64,000 bases of DNA from Lewinellaceae bacterium. Lineage in GTDB: Bacteria > Bacteroidota > Bacteroidia > Chitinophagales > Saprospiraceae. Positions 44,531-54,700 of this stretch are shown here, one piece after another; the first letter of the stretch is position 1, and each line of letters begins with the position of its first letter. The stretch spans positions 124,001 to 188,000 of the forward strand of contig JACJYN010000007.1 in assembly GCA_020636095.1 (NCBI GenBank), written 5' to 3'. The notes below the pieces were generated by a model. That model saw only the letters and a list, made by a program, of their open reading frames with translations. It did no database searches and was not told the origin of the DNA. Made by a program: the position numbers and the translations under genes.

Positions 44531-44588
44531 CGCCGCTCCTGCTTGATCTGGAAGGTGATTTTTAAACCCATACTGAAGCCTGGCTGAA

Positions 44589-46226
44589 ATGAAAAATAGC
44601 CTCAACGCCTTGTTTTTTCTACTTCTTGGGATTTCCTCTCTTCAGGGGCAGGGACAAACTGTTTTGGAAAAAGGAACGGTGTCTTTTGTTTCTTCCCGGA
44701 ATGTGTATGTGAAATTTTCGTCCACAGAAAATATCAACATAGGAGACACCTTGTTTATCAACCAGAAGGGAGGGTTGGCCCCGGCTTTGGTAGTTGGCAA
44801 CAAATCTTCTACCTCTACTGTCTGTACGCCGCTTTCGGATAATAAACTGAAGGTTTCAGAGGAGATATTTGCCAAAACAACCGCAAAAAAAGAAACGCAA
44901 AAACCGGAGGGAAAAAAGGCTGGTGAACCGCCGTCGCCTCCGGCAGATTTGGAAAAGGTGATCGCTGCTGAAAGGGTGAACCCCGTTATCACGCCGGAAG
45001 CAGACGAAGGTGAACTTGCTTTCAAACAAAAGATACAGGGCAGGATTTCAGCAGCCTCATACAGCAATTTTTCGGATTACCAGAACAACCACCGAATGCG
45101 TTACGCCTTTTTGTTCCGGGGGGATCATTTGAAAAATTCGAAATTTTCCACGGATACTTACATCACCTTTCGACACACTCTGAACGAATGGGAAAAAGTG
45201 CGGGAGAACCTGGGCAATGCCCTGAAAGTGTATGCCCTTTCTGTGAAATATGATTTTAACCCAACCTCCAGCCTGGCTTTTGGCCGAAAGATCAATCCCA
45301 AAATATCAAGCCTTGGGGCGATCGACGGATTTCAGTATGAAAAAGGATTGGGCAATTTTACAATTGGGGCGATCGCAGGGGCGCGGCCGGATTATTCGGA
45401 TTATGGTGTAAATACGAACCTGTTGCAGGCCGGGGCTTATGTCGGCTATGTCTCCAGTGATCCGGCTAATTTTCAACAGACCACCCTCGGCTTTATCGAG
45501 CAAAGGAACAAAGCCGAGGTCGACCGCCGGTTCGTTTATTTCCAGCACACGCAGGAGTTGTTCAACAACCTGAACCTGTTCAGTTCTTTCGAAGCAGACC
45601 TTTTTGAAAACATCAACAATGAGACGCACAACACCCTGCGGCTGACCAATTTACTGGTCTCTTTGAGGTATCGGTTGTCCAGAAACTGGAGGGTTTCCGC
45701 CTCTTATGACAATCGGAAGAACATCATTTATTACGAATCCTATAAAAGCTTTATCGACCGGTTGATCGAGGATGAAACCAGGCAGGGGCTGAGGTTTGGC
45801 GTCAATTACCGCCCTTTCAATTTTGTTACCCTGGGCGTCAACGCCAGCTGGCGTTTTCAGAAAAGCGATAGGAACCTGTCCAGAAACCTGAATACGTACC
45901 TGAATTTCAGCCGGATACCGGGGCTGAACATCCGGGCGTCCCTCACTGCCAACTTCCTCCAGACCAATTATCTGAACAGCAGAATATTCGGCGCCCGGAT
46001 TTCAAAAGATATCATTAAAAGGAAGCTGGACGGGGACCTGTATTTCCGCAAGGTTAATTATCAGTACAGAAGTAGTGAAACGACGATCCGGCAAAACATA
46101 ACCGGGGCAGGCCTTTCACTGGCGCTGATGAAACACCTGACGCTTTATGTGTACTACGAAGGAACCTTTGATGATAAGGGCCAGGCCTTTCACCGGTTTA
46201 ACACCAGGATCATACAGCGGTTTTAG
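44589..46226 (+). CDS. Outer-membrane beta-barrel, putative porin of a cytochrome conduit
   Basis: 545 residues with a signal peptide (MKNSLNALFFLLLGISSLQGQ). Residues 22-85 form a small beta domain (EKGTVSFVSSRNVYVKFSS...INIGDTLFINQKGG) of SH3-like pattern. A Pro/Lys-rich linker (about 95-125) leads to about 400 residues of alternating beta strands with aromatic girdles, ending in RFNTRIIQRF with the terminal Phe typical of outer-membrane barrels. No heme motif. Lying between two multiheme cytochromes, it is the natural candidate for the porin of a porin-cytochrome complex (MtrB/PioB-like by analogy only). The barrel is about 18-20 strands by length, an estimate. Confidence 0.7.
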   Translation: MKNSLNALFFLLLGISSLQGQGQTVLEKGTVSFVSSRNVYVKFSSTENINIGDTLFINQKGGLAPALVVGNKSSTSTVCTPLSDNKLKVSEEIFAKTTAKKETQKPEGKKAGEPPSPPADLEKVIAAERVNPVITPEADEGELAFKQKIQGRISAASYSNFSDYQNNHRMRYAFLFRGDHLKNSKFSTDTYITFRHTLNEWEKVRENLGNALKVYALSVKYDFNPTSSLAFGRKINPKISSLGAIDGFQYEKGLGNFTIGAIAGARPDYSDYGVNTNLLQAGAYVGYVSSDPANFQQTTLGFIEQRNKAEVDRRFVYFQHTQELFNNLNLFSSFEADLFENINNETHNTLRLTNLLVSLRYRLSRNWRVSASYDNRKNIIYYESYKSFIDRLIEDETRQGLRFGVNYRPFNFVTLGVNASWRFQKSDRNLSRNLNTYLNFSRIPGLNIRASLTANFLQTNYLNSRIFGARISKDIIKRKLDGDLYFRKVNYQYRSSETTIRQNITGAGLSLALMKHLTLYVYYEGTFDDKGQAFHRFNTRIIQRF

Positions 46227-46287
46227 AGATATTTATTCAGGCCGGATAATTATTTTTTTTAGTTTAGGGGATGGGATAATTTTTTAT

Positions 46288-46353
46288 GAAAATGTTGAAA
46301 TTTTTACTCCATACAAAATCGAAAGCTTTTCATGCGTAGCCTGTTACCCATAG
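46288..46353 (+). pseudogene. Decayed copy of the 23-heme cytochrome's 3' end
   Basis: The frame ENVEIFTPYKIESFSCVACYP-stop aligns with the end of the 23-heme protein, NGEILTQYKFESIACVTCHQ-stop, at 11 of 19 positions, and the DNA stays similar across the stop codons into the next ATG. The heme motif is broken (CVACY, with His replaced by Tyr). It shows that the 58-heme gene arose from a duplication that began within the last codons of the 23-heme gene. Confidence 0.75.
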
Positions 46354-49300
46354 TAATATTATTGGGGCTGGCTAACTACCTCTTTTCACAGTCCCCGCAC
46401 GGCGCCGGCTTTAAGGGCAATTGTGCCGACTGCCATTCCTCTTTCAGCTGGGAAATAGATGCGGACACTCTTTCCTTTAATCACGATACCACTGCTTTTT
46501 CGCTGGCGGGGCAGCATACCCGGGTGGACTGCCGGGATTGTCACCAAACCCTGGTTTTTCCGGAGGCGAGCCCCGAATGTATTTCCTGCCATACGGACAT
46601 GCACCGCACTACTGTTGGTTCGGACTGCGCCCGGTGCCATACGTCCGAGAACTGGCTGGTGGACAATATAACCGAATTGCATCAGGAGAATGGGTTTCCC
46701 TTGCTGGGGGCGCATGCAGTGCTGAGTTGTAATGATTGCCACGTCTCGGAATCAGCCCTCGAGTTTAATCGGATCGGCAATGACTGTATCAATTGCCACC
46801 TGAATGATTTCAATGCCACCACCAATCCCAACCACCAGAATGCAGGCTTTGCGGTCAATTGTGAGGAGTGCCACAGGGTGGATGGCTTCGATTGGTCTTC
46901 CGATAATATCGACCATGCTTTCTTCCCGCTTACCAGGGGGCATGAAGTTGAAGATTGCGCCAGTTGCCATACGGGGGGAGATTTTTCCAGTACGCCAACT
47001 GATTGCTTTGCCTGTCACCAGGCGGATTATGAAAATTCCTTAAACCCCAACCACCCAAGCGCGAATTTCCCCACCAATTGTGCAACATGCCACACCACAG
47101 ATGTGGGGTGGATGCCCGCTGAATATACCGAACACGACGCTTTATTCCCGGTCTACAGCGGGGAACATGAAGGCCAGTGGGCGCAGTGTTCCGATTGCCA
47201 TAACAACTCCTCCAACTACGCCGAATTTATGTGCATCAATTGCCATATCAACCCCGAAACGGACGAGGGGCACATTGGCGTGAGCGGTTATACTTATGAA
47301 AATACAGCCTGCCTGGCTTGCCACCCGGCGGGCAGCACCGACGGCGCTTTTGACCACAACAGCACCAATTTCCCCCTTACGGGCGCACATGTGAATACAG
47401 ACTGTCTGTTGTGCCATGCCGATGGATACCAGGGAACGCCAACGGATTGTGAGGCTTGTCATACTATTGATTTTAACAACAGCGCCAACCCCAATCACCA
47501 GGTGCTGGGGCTGCCGACGGATTGCGCGGCCTGCCATACCACCGGGCCGGGCTGGAACCCCGCATCGTTTGACATCCATAACGATTATTACGTGCTGAAT
47601 GGGGCGCACGCCGCCGCTGCGAATGACTGTGCAGGCTGCCACAACGGCGACTACAACAATACGCCGAATACCTGTGCAGGCTGCCATACCGAGGATTACA
47701 ACCAAACCACGAACCCCAACCACCAGGCGGGCCAATTCCCGGTAGATTGTGAGAGCTGCCACACGGAAACGGCCTGGGTGCCTTCCTCCTTCGACCATAA
47801 TGGCTTTTACCCCCTTACAGGGGCACACACCGTGGTAGCGGATGATTGTGCGGCCTGCCACAATGGAGGCTACAGCAATACTCCCAATACCTGTGACGGC
47901 TGTCACACGCAAGACTATACCCAAAGTGTGAACCCGAACCACCAGTCGCTGGGCTTCCCGATGGATTGCGAAAGCTGCCATACGACGGCGCCGGGCTGGA
48001 TGCCGGCCACTTTCGGGATCCATGATGATTATTATGTGCTGAACGGGGCGCATGCAGCCATTGCCACCGATTGCGCCTCCTGCCACAACGGCGACTACAA
48101 CAATACGCCGAATACTTGCTTCGGCTGCCACGCCAGTGACTACAACCAGGCGGTGGGCCCCAACCACGCCTCCGCCCAGTTTCCGGTAGATTGCCAGAGC
48201 TGCCACACGGAGAGTGAATGGTTGCCTGCCAATTTCGACCACGACGGTTTGTATTTCCCGATCTACAGCGGCAAACACGATGGGGAGTGGAGTGAATGCA
48301 CCGATTGCCATACCAACCCGTCGAACTATGCCGTGTACAGCTGCACCAATTGCCACAGCAACCCACAGACGGACAATGAACACGCCGGCGTCGGAGGGTA
48401 TGTTTATGACAACACGGCCTGCCTGGCCTGCCACCCCACGGGCGATGCGGATGCGGTGTTCGACCACAATATGACGGCTTTTCCCTTGACGGGCGGGCAC
48501 ACTACGGCGGATTGCCTGGATTGCCACGCCTCCGGCTATGCGGGCACCTCCACCGATTGCGCTTCCTGCCACACGACCGATTTTAACCAAACGGCGAACC
48601 CCAACCACAACGCATTGGGGCTGCCGACGGATTGCGCGGCCTGCCACACCACCGGGCCGGGCTGGAACCCCGCTTCGTTTGACATCCATAGTGATTATTA
48701 CACACTGAACGGGGCGCACGCTGTCGTTGCGAATGACTGTGCAGGCTGCCACAACGGCGACTACAACAATACGCCGAATACCTGTGCAGGCTGCCATACG
48801 CAGGATTACAACCAAACGACGAACCCGAACCACCAGGCTGGCCAATTCCCGGTAGACTGCGAGAGCTGCCACACGGAAACGGCCTGGGCGCCTTCGGCCT
48901 TCGACCACAATAGTTTCTACCCATTGACAGGTGCGCACACCGTAGTAGCGGATGATTGTGTGGCCTGCCACAACGGCGACTACAGCAACACCCCCAATAC
49001 CTGTGACGGTTGCCATACACAGGACTATACCCAAAGCGTGAACCCGAACCACCAGGCGCTGGGCTTCCCGATGGATTGCGAGAGTTGCCATACGACGGCT
49101 CCGGGCTGGATGCCGGCCACTTTCGGGATTCATGATGATTATTATGTGCTGAACGGGGCGCATGCAGCCATTGCCACCGATTGCGCCGCCTGCCACAACG
49201 GGGACTATAACAGTACTCCGAATACCTGTGCAGGGTGCCACACCGATGATTACAACCAAACGACTAACCCCAACCATGCCGCGGCCCAGTTCCCGGTGGA

Positions 49301-50681
49301 TTGCCAGAGTTGCCACACGGAGAGTGGATGGATACCTGCCACTTTTGACCACGACGGGTTGTATTTCCCGATCTACAGCGGCAAACACGATGGGGAGTGG
49401 AGTGAATGCACCGATTGCCATACCAACCCGTCGAACTATGCCGTGTACAGCTGCACCAGCTGCCACAGCAACCCGCAGACGGACAATGAACACGCCGGCG
49501 TCGGAGGGTATGTTTATGATAATACGGCCTGCCTGGCCTGCCATCCGACGGGCGATGCGGATGCGGTGTTCGACCACAATATGACGGCTTTCCCCTTGAC
49601 GGGCGGGCACACTACGGCGGATTGCCTGGACTGCCACGCTGCCGGCTATGCGGGCACCTCCACCGAATGCGCTTCCTGCCACACGACCGATTTTAACCAA
49701 ACGGCGAACCCCAACCACAACGCATTGGGGCTGCCGACGGATTGCGCGGCCTGCCACACCACCGGCCCGGGCTGGAACCCTGCCAACTTTGACATCCACA
49801 ATGATTATTACACGCTGAATGGGGCGCACGCCGCCGCTGCGAATGATTGTGCAGGCTGCCACAACGGCGACTACAACAATACGCCGAATACCTGTGCAGG
49901 CTGCCATACCGAGGATTACAACCAAACCACGAACCCCAACCACCAGGCGGGCCAATTCCCGGTAGATTGTGAGAGCTGCCACACGGAAACGGCCTGGGCG
50001 CCTTCATCCTTCGACCATAATGCCATTTATCCGTTTACCGGCGCTCATGTGGTTATTGCCAATGATTGTGCCGCCTGCCACAACGGGAACTACAACAATA
50101 CGCCCAACACCTGTGACGGCTGCCATACGCAGGACTACAGCCAGAGTGTTAACCCAAACCACCAGGCGCTGGGCTTCCCCACGGATTGTGCTTCCTGCCA
50201 TACGACAACGCCGGACTGGATGCCGGCTGATTTTACGATCCATAATAACTATTACGTGCTGAACGGAGCACACGCAGTCATTGCCACTGACTGCGCCACT
50301 TGCCACAACGGCGACTATAATAATACACCCAATACCTGTGCGGGATGCCACACGGATGATTACAACCAGACGACGAACCCCAACCATGCCGTTGCGCAAT
50401 TCCCGACAGATTGCCAGAATTGCCATTCAGAAACGGCCTGGATACCTTCTACTTTTGATCATGATGGAATGTACTTCCCCATTTACAGCGGGAAACACGA
50501 GGGAGAATGGAACAATTGTACGGAATGCCATACCAGTGCGGGCAACTTTGCAGCCTTCAGCTGCATTGATTGCCACGAACATGACACCCCCTCGGACTTG
50601 CTGGATAAGCACGATGGGGTTTCGGGATATGTATATCAGAGCAATGCTTGTTACGCCTGTCATCCGACGGGACAAGATTAG
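46332..50681 (+). CDS. 58-heme c-type cytochrome with 74-residue triheme modules
   Basis: 1449 residues with signal peptide MRSLLPIVILLGLANYLFSQ. I count 58 CxxCH motifs. The centre is built of modules of 73-74 residues, each with three CxxCH plus NPNH, FDH or IHxD, and GAH/GGH histidines: a start like DCAGCHNGDYNNTPNTCAGCH, then DYNQTTNPNHQ and FPVDCESCH. Five modules make a 370-residue, 15-heme block present in two full copies and one diverged partial copy (1110-bp DNA repeats). Both ends match the 22-heme neighbour; the difference is 888 residues and 36 hemes, i.e. 12 modules. It has no anchor or T9SS domain. Probably an extended heme wire, periplasmic or extracellular. Confidence 0.93.
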   Translation: MRSLLPIVILLGLANYLFSQSPHGAGFKGNCADCHSSFSWEIDADTLSFNHDTTAFSLAGQHTRVDCRDCHQTLVFPEASPECISCHTDMHRTTVGSDCARCHTSENWLVDNITELHQENGFPLLGAHAVLSCNDCHVSESALEFNRIGNDCINCHLNDFNATTNPNHQNAGFAVNCEECHRVDGFDWSSDNIDHAFFPLTRGHEVEDCASCHTGGDFSSTPTDCFACHQADYENSLNPNHPSANFPTNCATCHTTDVGWMPAEYTEHDALFPVYSGEHEGQWAQCSDCHNNSSNYAEFMCINCHINPETDEGHIGVSGYTYENTACLACHPAGSTDGAFDHNSTNFPLTGAHVNTDCLLCHADGYQGTPTDCEACHTIDFNNSANPNHQVLGLPTDCAACHTTGPGWNPASFDIHNDYYVLNGAHAAAANDCAGCHNGDYNNTPNTCAGCHTEDYNQTTNPNHQAGQFPVDCESCHTETAWVPSSFDHNGFYPLTGAHTVVADDCAACHNGGYSNTPNTCDGCHTQDYTQSVNPNHQSLGFPMDCESCHTTAPGWMPATFGIHDDYYVLNGAHAAIATDCASCHNGDYNNTPNTCFGCHASDYNQAVGPNHASAQFPVDCQSCHTESEWLPANFDHDGLYFPIYSGKHDGEWSECTDCHTNPSNYAVYSCTNCHSNPQTDNEHAGVGGYVYDNTACLACHPTGDADAVFDHNMTAFPLTGGHTTADCLDCHASGYAGTSTDCASCHTTDFNQTANPNHNALGLPTDCAACHTTGPGWNPASFDIHSDYYTLNGAHAVVANDCAGCHNGDYNNTPNTCAGCHTQDYNQTTNPNHQAGQFPVDCESCHTETAWAPSAFDHNSFYPLTGAHTVVADDCVACHNGDYSNTPNTCDGCHTQDYTQSVNPNHQALGFPMDCESCHTTAPGWMPATFGIHDDYYVLNGAHAAIATDCAACHNGDYNSTPNTCAGCHTDDYNQTTNPNHAAAQFPVDCQSCHTESGWIPATFDHDGLYFPIYSGKHDGEWSECTDCHTNPSNYAVYSCTSCHSNPQTDNEHAGVGGYVYDNTACLACHPTGDADAVFDHNMTAFPLTGGHTTADCLDCHAAGYAGTSTECASCHTTDFNQTANPNHNALGLPTDCAACHTTGPGWNPANFDIHNDYYTLNGAHAAAANDCAGCHNGDYNNTPNTCAGCHTEDYNQTTNPNHQAGQFPVDCESCHTETAWAPSSFDHNAIYPFTGAHVVIANDCAACHNGNYNNTPNTCDGCHTQDYSQSVNPNHQALGFPTDCASCHTTTPDWMPADFTIHNNYYVLNGAHAVIATDCATCHNGDYNNTPNTCAGCHTDDYNQTTNPNHAVAQFPTDCQNCHSETAWIPSTFDHDGMYFPIYSGKHEGEWNNCTECHTSAGNFAAFSCIDCHEHDTPSDLLDKHDGVSGYVYQSNACYACHPTGQD
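47521..50681 (+). repeat. 1110-bp tandem repeats inside the 58-heme gene
   Basis: CTGCCGACGG before the CAACH-TTGPGWNP block ends at 47520, 48630 and 49740, i.e. spacing of exactly 1110 bp (370 codons). Long stretches are identical between copies, for example the KHDGEWSECTDCH block near 48270 and 49380, and the NGDYNNTPNTCAGCH block near 47640 and 49860. The third copy is shortened and diverges after about 50020. Copy number could vary between strains or be mis-assembled. Confidence 0.85.
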
Positions 50682-50899
50682 GATTGGGCAAGCATACGCT
50701 CTAAATATGGAAACAATGAGCGGGCCTAATGACCTTTGTCATCATTAAACAACAAAAAATAATTGATTTTTGCGGCTACCCTCCTAACTTTGGAGATAGA
50801 AGTGAAGGAAATTGTATTCCTGCTTCCCGGAGTATGGCCGCGTCCGCTCTTTGGATGGATGTCCGGTTTATTGAATGGGATCAACAAGAAGACTAAATT

Positions 50900-51673
50900 A
50901 TGAAACTACAAAACTTGAATACCTTATTGGTTATAATGATAGGGTTATTGGTTATTTCCTGCAACTCAAAGCCTCGGGTTATTGAAAGCGAGGCGTCTTC
51001 CGAACAGGCCGACGCCAACAAAATCTTCGACATGGAGGAAGGGCCGCTGGTCTCAGACGCGCTTCCCGAAGAACACAAGGTTGTCGCTGAGGAGGTGCTG
51101 AACACGGATAAATACACGTACATCAACGTGACGGAAAATGGTGAAAAGTTCTGGATCGCCATTCCGAGAAGTGAGGTGGAGGTAGGAGAAACCTTTTACT
51201 ACAGAGGCGGATTGTTGAAAAAGAACTTTTTCAGCCCGGAGTTCAACCGCGTTTTTGAGACGGTGTATCTGGTGTCGGAATTTTGGAAACAACCCTCCGG
51301 CAGCGGATCGGCACTGGATGAAGCCCACGCCGGCATGCAGGGAGGGGAAGCGATCCCTGATCTGGAGGTTGGAAATATTGAAAGGGCGCAAGGGGCGGTA
51401 AAATTAGCGGAGTTGTTTGCCCATAAAGAGAAATACAACAACCAGATGGTCAAGGTTACGGGCAAGTGCGTCAAGGTAAACCCTCAGATCATGAACCGGA
51501 ACTGGGTTCATGTTCAGGATGGTTCCGGGGAAGGGCTCGACCTCGTCATAACGACGATGGAGAATATCCCTCTGGGCGCAGTGGTTACGCTGGAAGGAAC
51601 CATTGCCCTGGATAAGGATTTTGGAGCGGGGTATCGGTATGATGTGATCATGGAAAGCGCCGTTCTGCAGTAA
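50900..51673 (+). CDS. NrfJ-like OB-fold lipoprotein
   Basis: 257 residues. Lipobox LLVISC (Cys21) makes it a lipoprotein. A middle domain (about 70-125, YTYINVTENGEKFWIAIPRSEVEVGETFYYRGG) resembles the GW-like domain of cytochrome-associated proteins, and the C-terminal 90 residues are an OB-fold (VKVTGKCVKVNPQIMNRNWVHVQDG...VTLEGTIALDKDFGAGYRY). Proteins of this layout are annotated as NrfJ-related beside nitrite-reductase and multiheme clusters, where their role is unclear. It lies 45 bp before the heme lyase gene, so a role in cytochrome maturation is inferred. Confidence 0.65.
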   Translation: MKLQNLNTLLVIMIGLLVISCNSKPRVIESEASSEQADANKIFDMEEGPLVSDALPEEHKVVAEEVLNTDKYTYINVTENGEKFWIAIPRSEVEVGETFYYRGGLLKKNFFSPEFNRVFETVYLVSEFWKQPSGSGSALDEAHAGMQGGEAIPDLEVGNIERAQGAVKLAELFAHKEKYNNQMVKVTGKCVKVNPQIMNRNWVHVQDGSGEGLDLVITTMENIPLGAVVTLEGTIALDKDFGAGYRYDVIMESAVLQ

Positions 51674-51718
51674 GGAGCGCACGATACATATTTATTGTCC
51701 GGCAAAAGCATTCTCGAA

Positions 51719-54700
51719 ATGAAAACCTTAAAAAAAGTCTTTGACAAACTATTTTCCACTACGGCGGCGGGCCTGTATATGATCCTCTTTGCCGTCGCCA
51801 TTGGCGCCGCCACCTTTATTGAAAATGACTTTGGCACGAGTTCTGCCCAAAAAGTCATTTTTAAAACCAGATGGATGGAGTTGCTGCTGCTGTTATTTGC
51901 CATTTCTATCCTCGTCAATATATTCCGCTTCCGTCTTATCCAGCAAAAAAAGTGGGCGATTTTTAGTTTTCATGCCGCTATCCTTGTTATTTTATTGGGC
52001 GCGGCGGTGACGCGCTATTCCGGTTTTGAAGGTACGATGCACATCCGGGAGGGCAGCACTTCCAATACCTTTTTATCGGCGGATACCTATCTCGTTTTTG
52101 AGGCGCTCCACCAGGGGGAAAAGTACAGTTTTGACGAACCCGTACTCTTTGCTACCCTGGGGAAAAACTATTTGAAGCGGCACTATCTGTTAGGCGGGCG
52201 TGAAGTAACGGTCGAAGTACTGGATTTTATGCCCAACCCCCAGGAAAAAATGGTCGGTGACGATACTGGCGCCCCTGTACTGAAGGCGGTCATTGGCGGA
52301 GCGAATGGCCGGGAAGAGTACTTTGTCAGGTATGGAGATAAGAGTAGGATCAAGGAGACTTTATTTAATTTCGGAAGAGAAGAAGACCCCCTGGCTTTTA
52401 ATATCAAATACGAGGATGGGAAGTTGTTCTTCAAAGCTCCCACGGCCTTTGCACAAACGGTGATGGCTACCCAGCAGCAGGATATGTTGCCACCGGGCCA
52501 ATACCACCCTCTGATGTTGAGAAGCCTCTATACAAACGGACAAGAAAGTTTCGTATTTGGCGACTTTTCCGCCAAATCGAGGGTGGAGCTGTATTCCGCC
52601 AGCCGGAAAATGGCGAGTACGAGCTCCGCCGGACTGAAAATCAGGGTGAGTAGCGGGGAAGATGTGCAGGAGAACTACATCTTCGGTGCAAAGGGGGTGG
52701 AGGGCCGGCCCCGGGCCTTTACGGTTGGAGATGTCAAACTGGCCGTTTCCTACGGCTCAAAAAGAGTGCAACTTCCCTTTGCTTTGAAACTGAGAGATTT
52801 CATCATGGAAAAATATCCAGGTACGAACAGTGCTTCCTCTTATGCCAGCGAAGTGACGCTAATTGATCCCCGCGCTGATCTAAAGACAGACCAAAGAATC
52901 TATATGAACAATATTCTGAACTACAGCGGGTACCGCTTTTTTCAGTCCTCTTTCGACAAGGATGAACTGGGTACCTACCTGAGTGTGAATCACGATTGGT
53001 GGGGCACCTGGATCTCCTACCTCGGATACGCGATCCTTACCCTGGGTATGATCCTTACCTTCTTCAGTGGCAAAAGCCGCTTCCGCCAACTGGCTGTAAA
53101 TCTGCAAAAACAGCGACAAGCCCAAAGAGTGCTTGGGGCCGTCACCATCTGTTTTTTCCTGTTTCACGCTATTCCTGCATTTGGCAACAGCTCCCCCATA
53201 TACGGAGCAACTGCCGTCAGCACCGGGCACGCTGAAAAATTCGGATCCATCATCATGCAAGACCACCGGGGCAGGATGAAACCCATGAATACCTATGCCA
53301 GTGAAATCCTGAGAAAACTTTCCCGAAAAGAATCCCTTTACGGGCTCACGGCAGAACAGGTGATATTGGGTATGGCGGCACACCCCAGAGACTGGTACGA
53401 TACCCCGCTCATCAAAATGGGCAAGCATGAAAAAACCCTGCAATTGATCCCCGTTGAAGGAAAACTGGCCTCTTACAGTGATTTCTTTGATGAACAAGGC
53501 CAGTACAAACTGAGAGAATATATCAGAGAAGCCTATAACACCCCGGAAAAGGACAGAGGTGTTTTTGAAAAGGAGATGATGAAGCTGGATGAGAAGGTAA
53601 ACATTTGCAGTATGGTGTTTTCGGGGAGTTTTATGAAAGCCTTCCCCATTCCCGGGGATGAGAACCATCACTGGCAATCTCCGGCTGAGGGCGGCCCTTC
53701 ACACCAGGGGCATAACCACGATTCTTTTGCTGAAAAATTCTATTCGGCCTATATTTCGGCCCTCCAAACGGCTCTTCATGAGAATGACTGGGCGCTGCCC
53801 AACCGCCTGATCGATGAGTTAAGCCAATATCAAAAGCAAAATGGCGAAGCGGTTATGCCGTCGGAAACAAAAGTGAAGGCGGAGCTATTGCTCAATCGGC
53901 TGGATGTTTTCAGCAGGTTGGGCAAATCGTATGCGCTGCTCGGGCTTTTGTTTTTGGGGTTGCTGTTTACGTCTGTTTTTAAACCGAGCCTCAACCTGAA
54001 AATCCCCACGAATATCGTACTTGGGCTCTTCCTGCTGAGTTTTGTCCTCCATGCTTTCGGCCTGGGGCTGAGGTGGTATGTCTCCGGCCGGGCGCCCTGG
54101 AGTAATGGCTATGAATCCATGATTTATATTGCCTTTACTACCGTATTGGCCGGAGTGATCTTTGGAAGGAAAGCATTGGGTAGCCTGGCGGCCACTTGTA
54201 TTCTGGCGGCCACCATCCTGATGGTGGCCGGGTTGAGCTGGCTCGACCCCGAGATCACCCCGTTGGTTCCCGTTTTGAAATCTTACTGGCTCACCATCCA
54301 CGTTTCACTGGAGGCGGGGAGTTATGGTTTTCTGATGCTGGGAGCAATCATAGGGGTGCTGAACCTAATCTTTATGATCTTCAGAAACCCAAAGAATGCG
54401 CAAAACATCAATCGAATCATTAAGGAAATGACCCAGATCAGTGAGATGACCCTCATCGGCGGCTTGTTTATGGTCAGCATCGGCACCTACCTGGGCGGGG
54501 TATGGGCCAATGAATCCTGGGGCAGATACTGGGGGTGGGATGCCAAGGAGACCTGGGCATTGGTCACCATTCTGGTCTATGCCTTCATTCTTCACATGAG
54601 GTTTATTCCCGGTTTCAGAGGGCCCTATGCTTTTAATGTGGCTTCCCTGTTCGGATGGGCTACGGTACTCATGACTTACTTTGGGGTCAACTATTATTTG

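Noticed and set aside
47142..49982. 946-codon antisense open frame inside the 58-heme gene
   Set aside because: It is a mirror of the repetitive Cys-x-x-Cys-His codons (no stops arise on the opposite strand). The product is a low-complexity Val/Arg/Ala string with no start context, and the sense frame has a signal peptide and perfect motifs.
46332..50681. Repeat array read as a CRISPR
   Set aside because: Repeats are coding, module length is 222 bp or 1110 bp rather than ~60-70 bp, and there are no unique spacers or cas genes.
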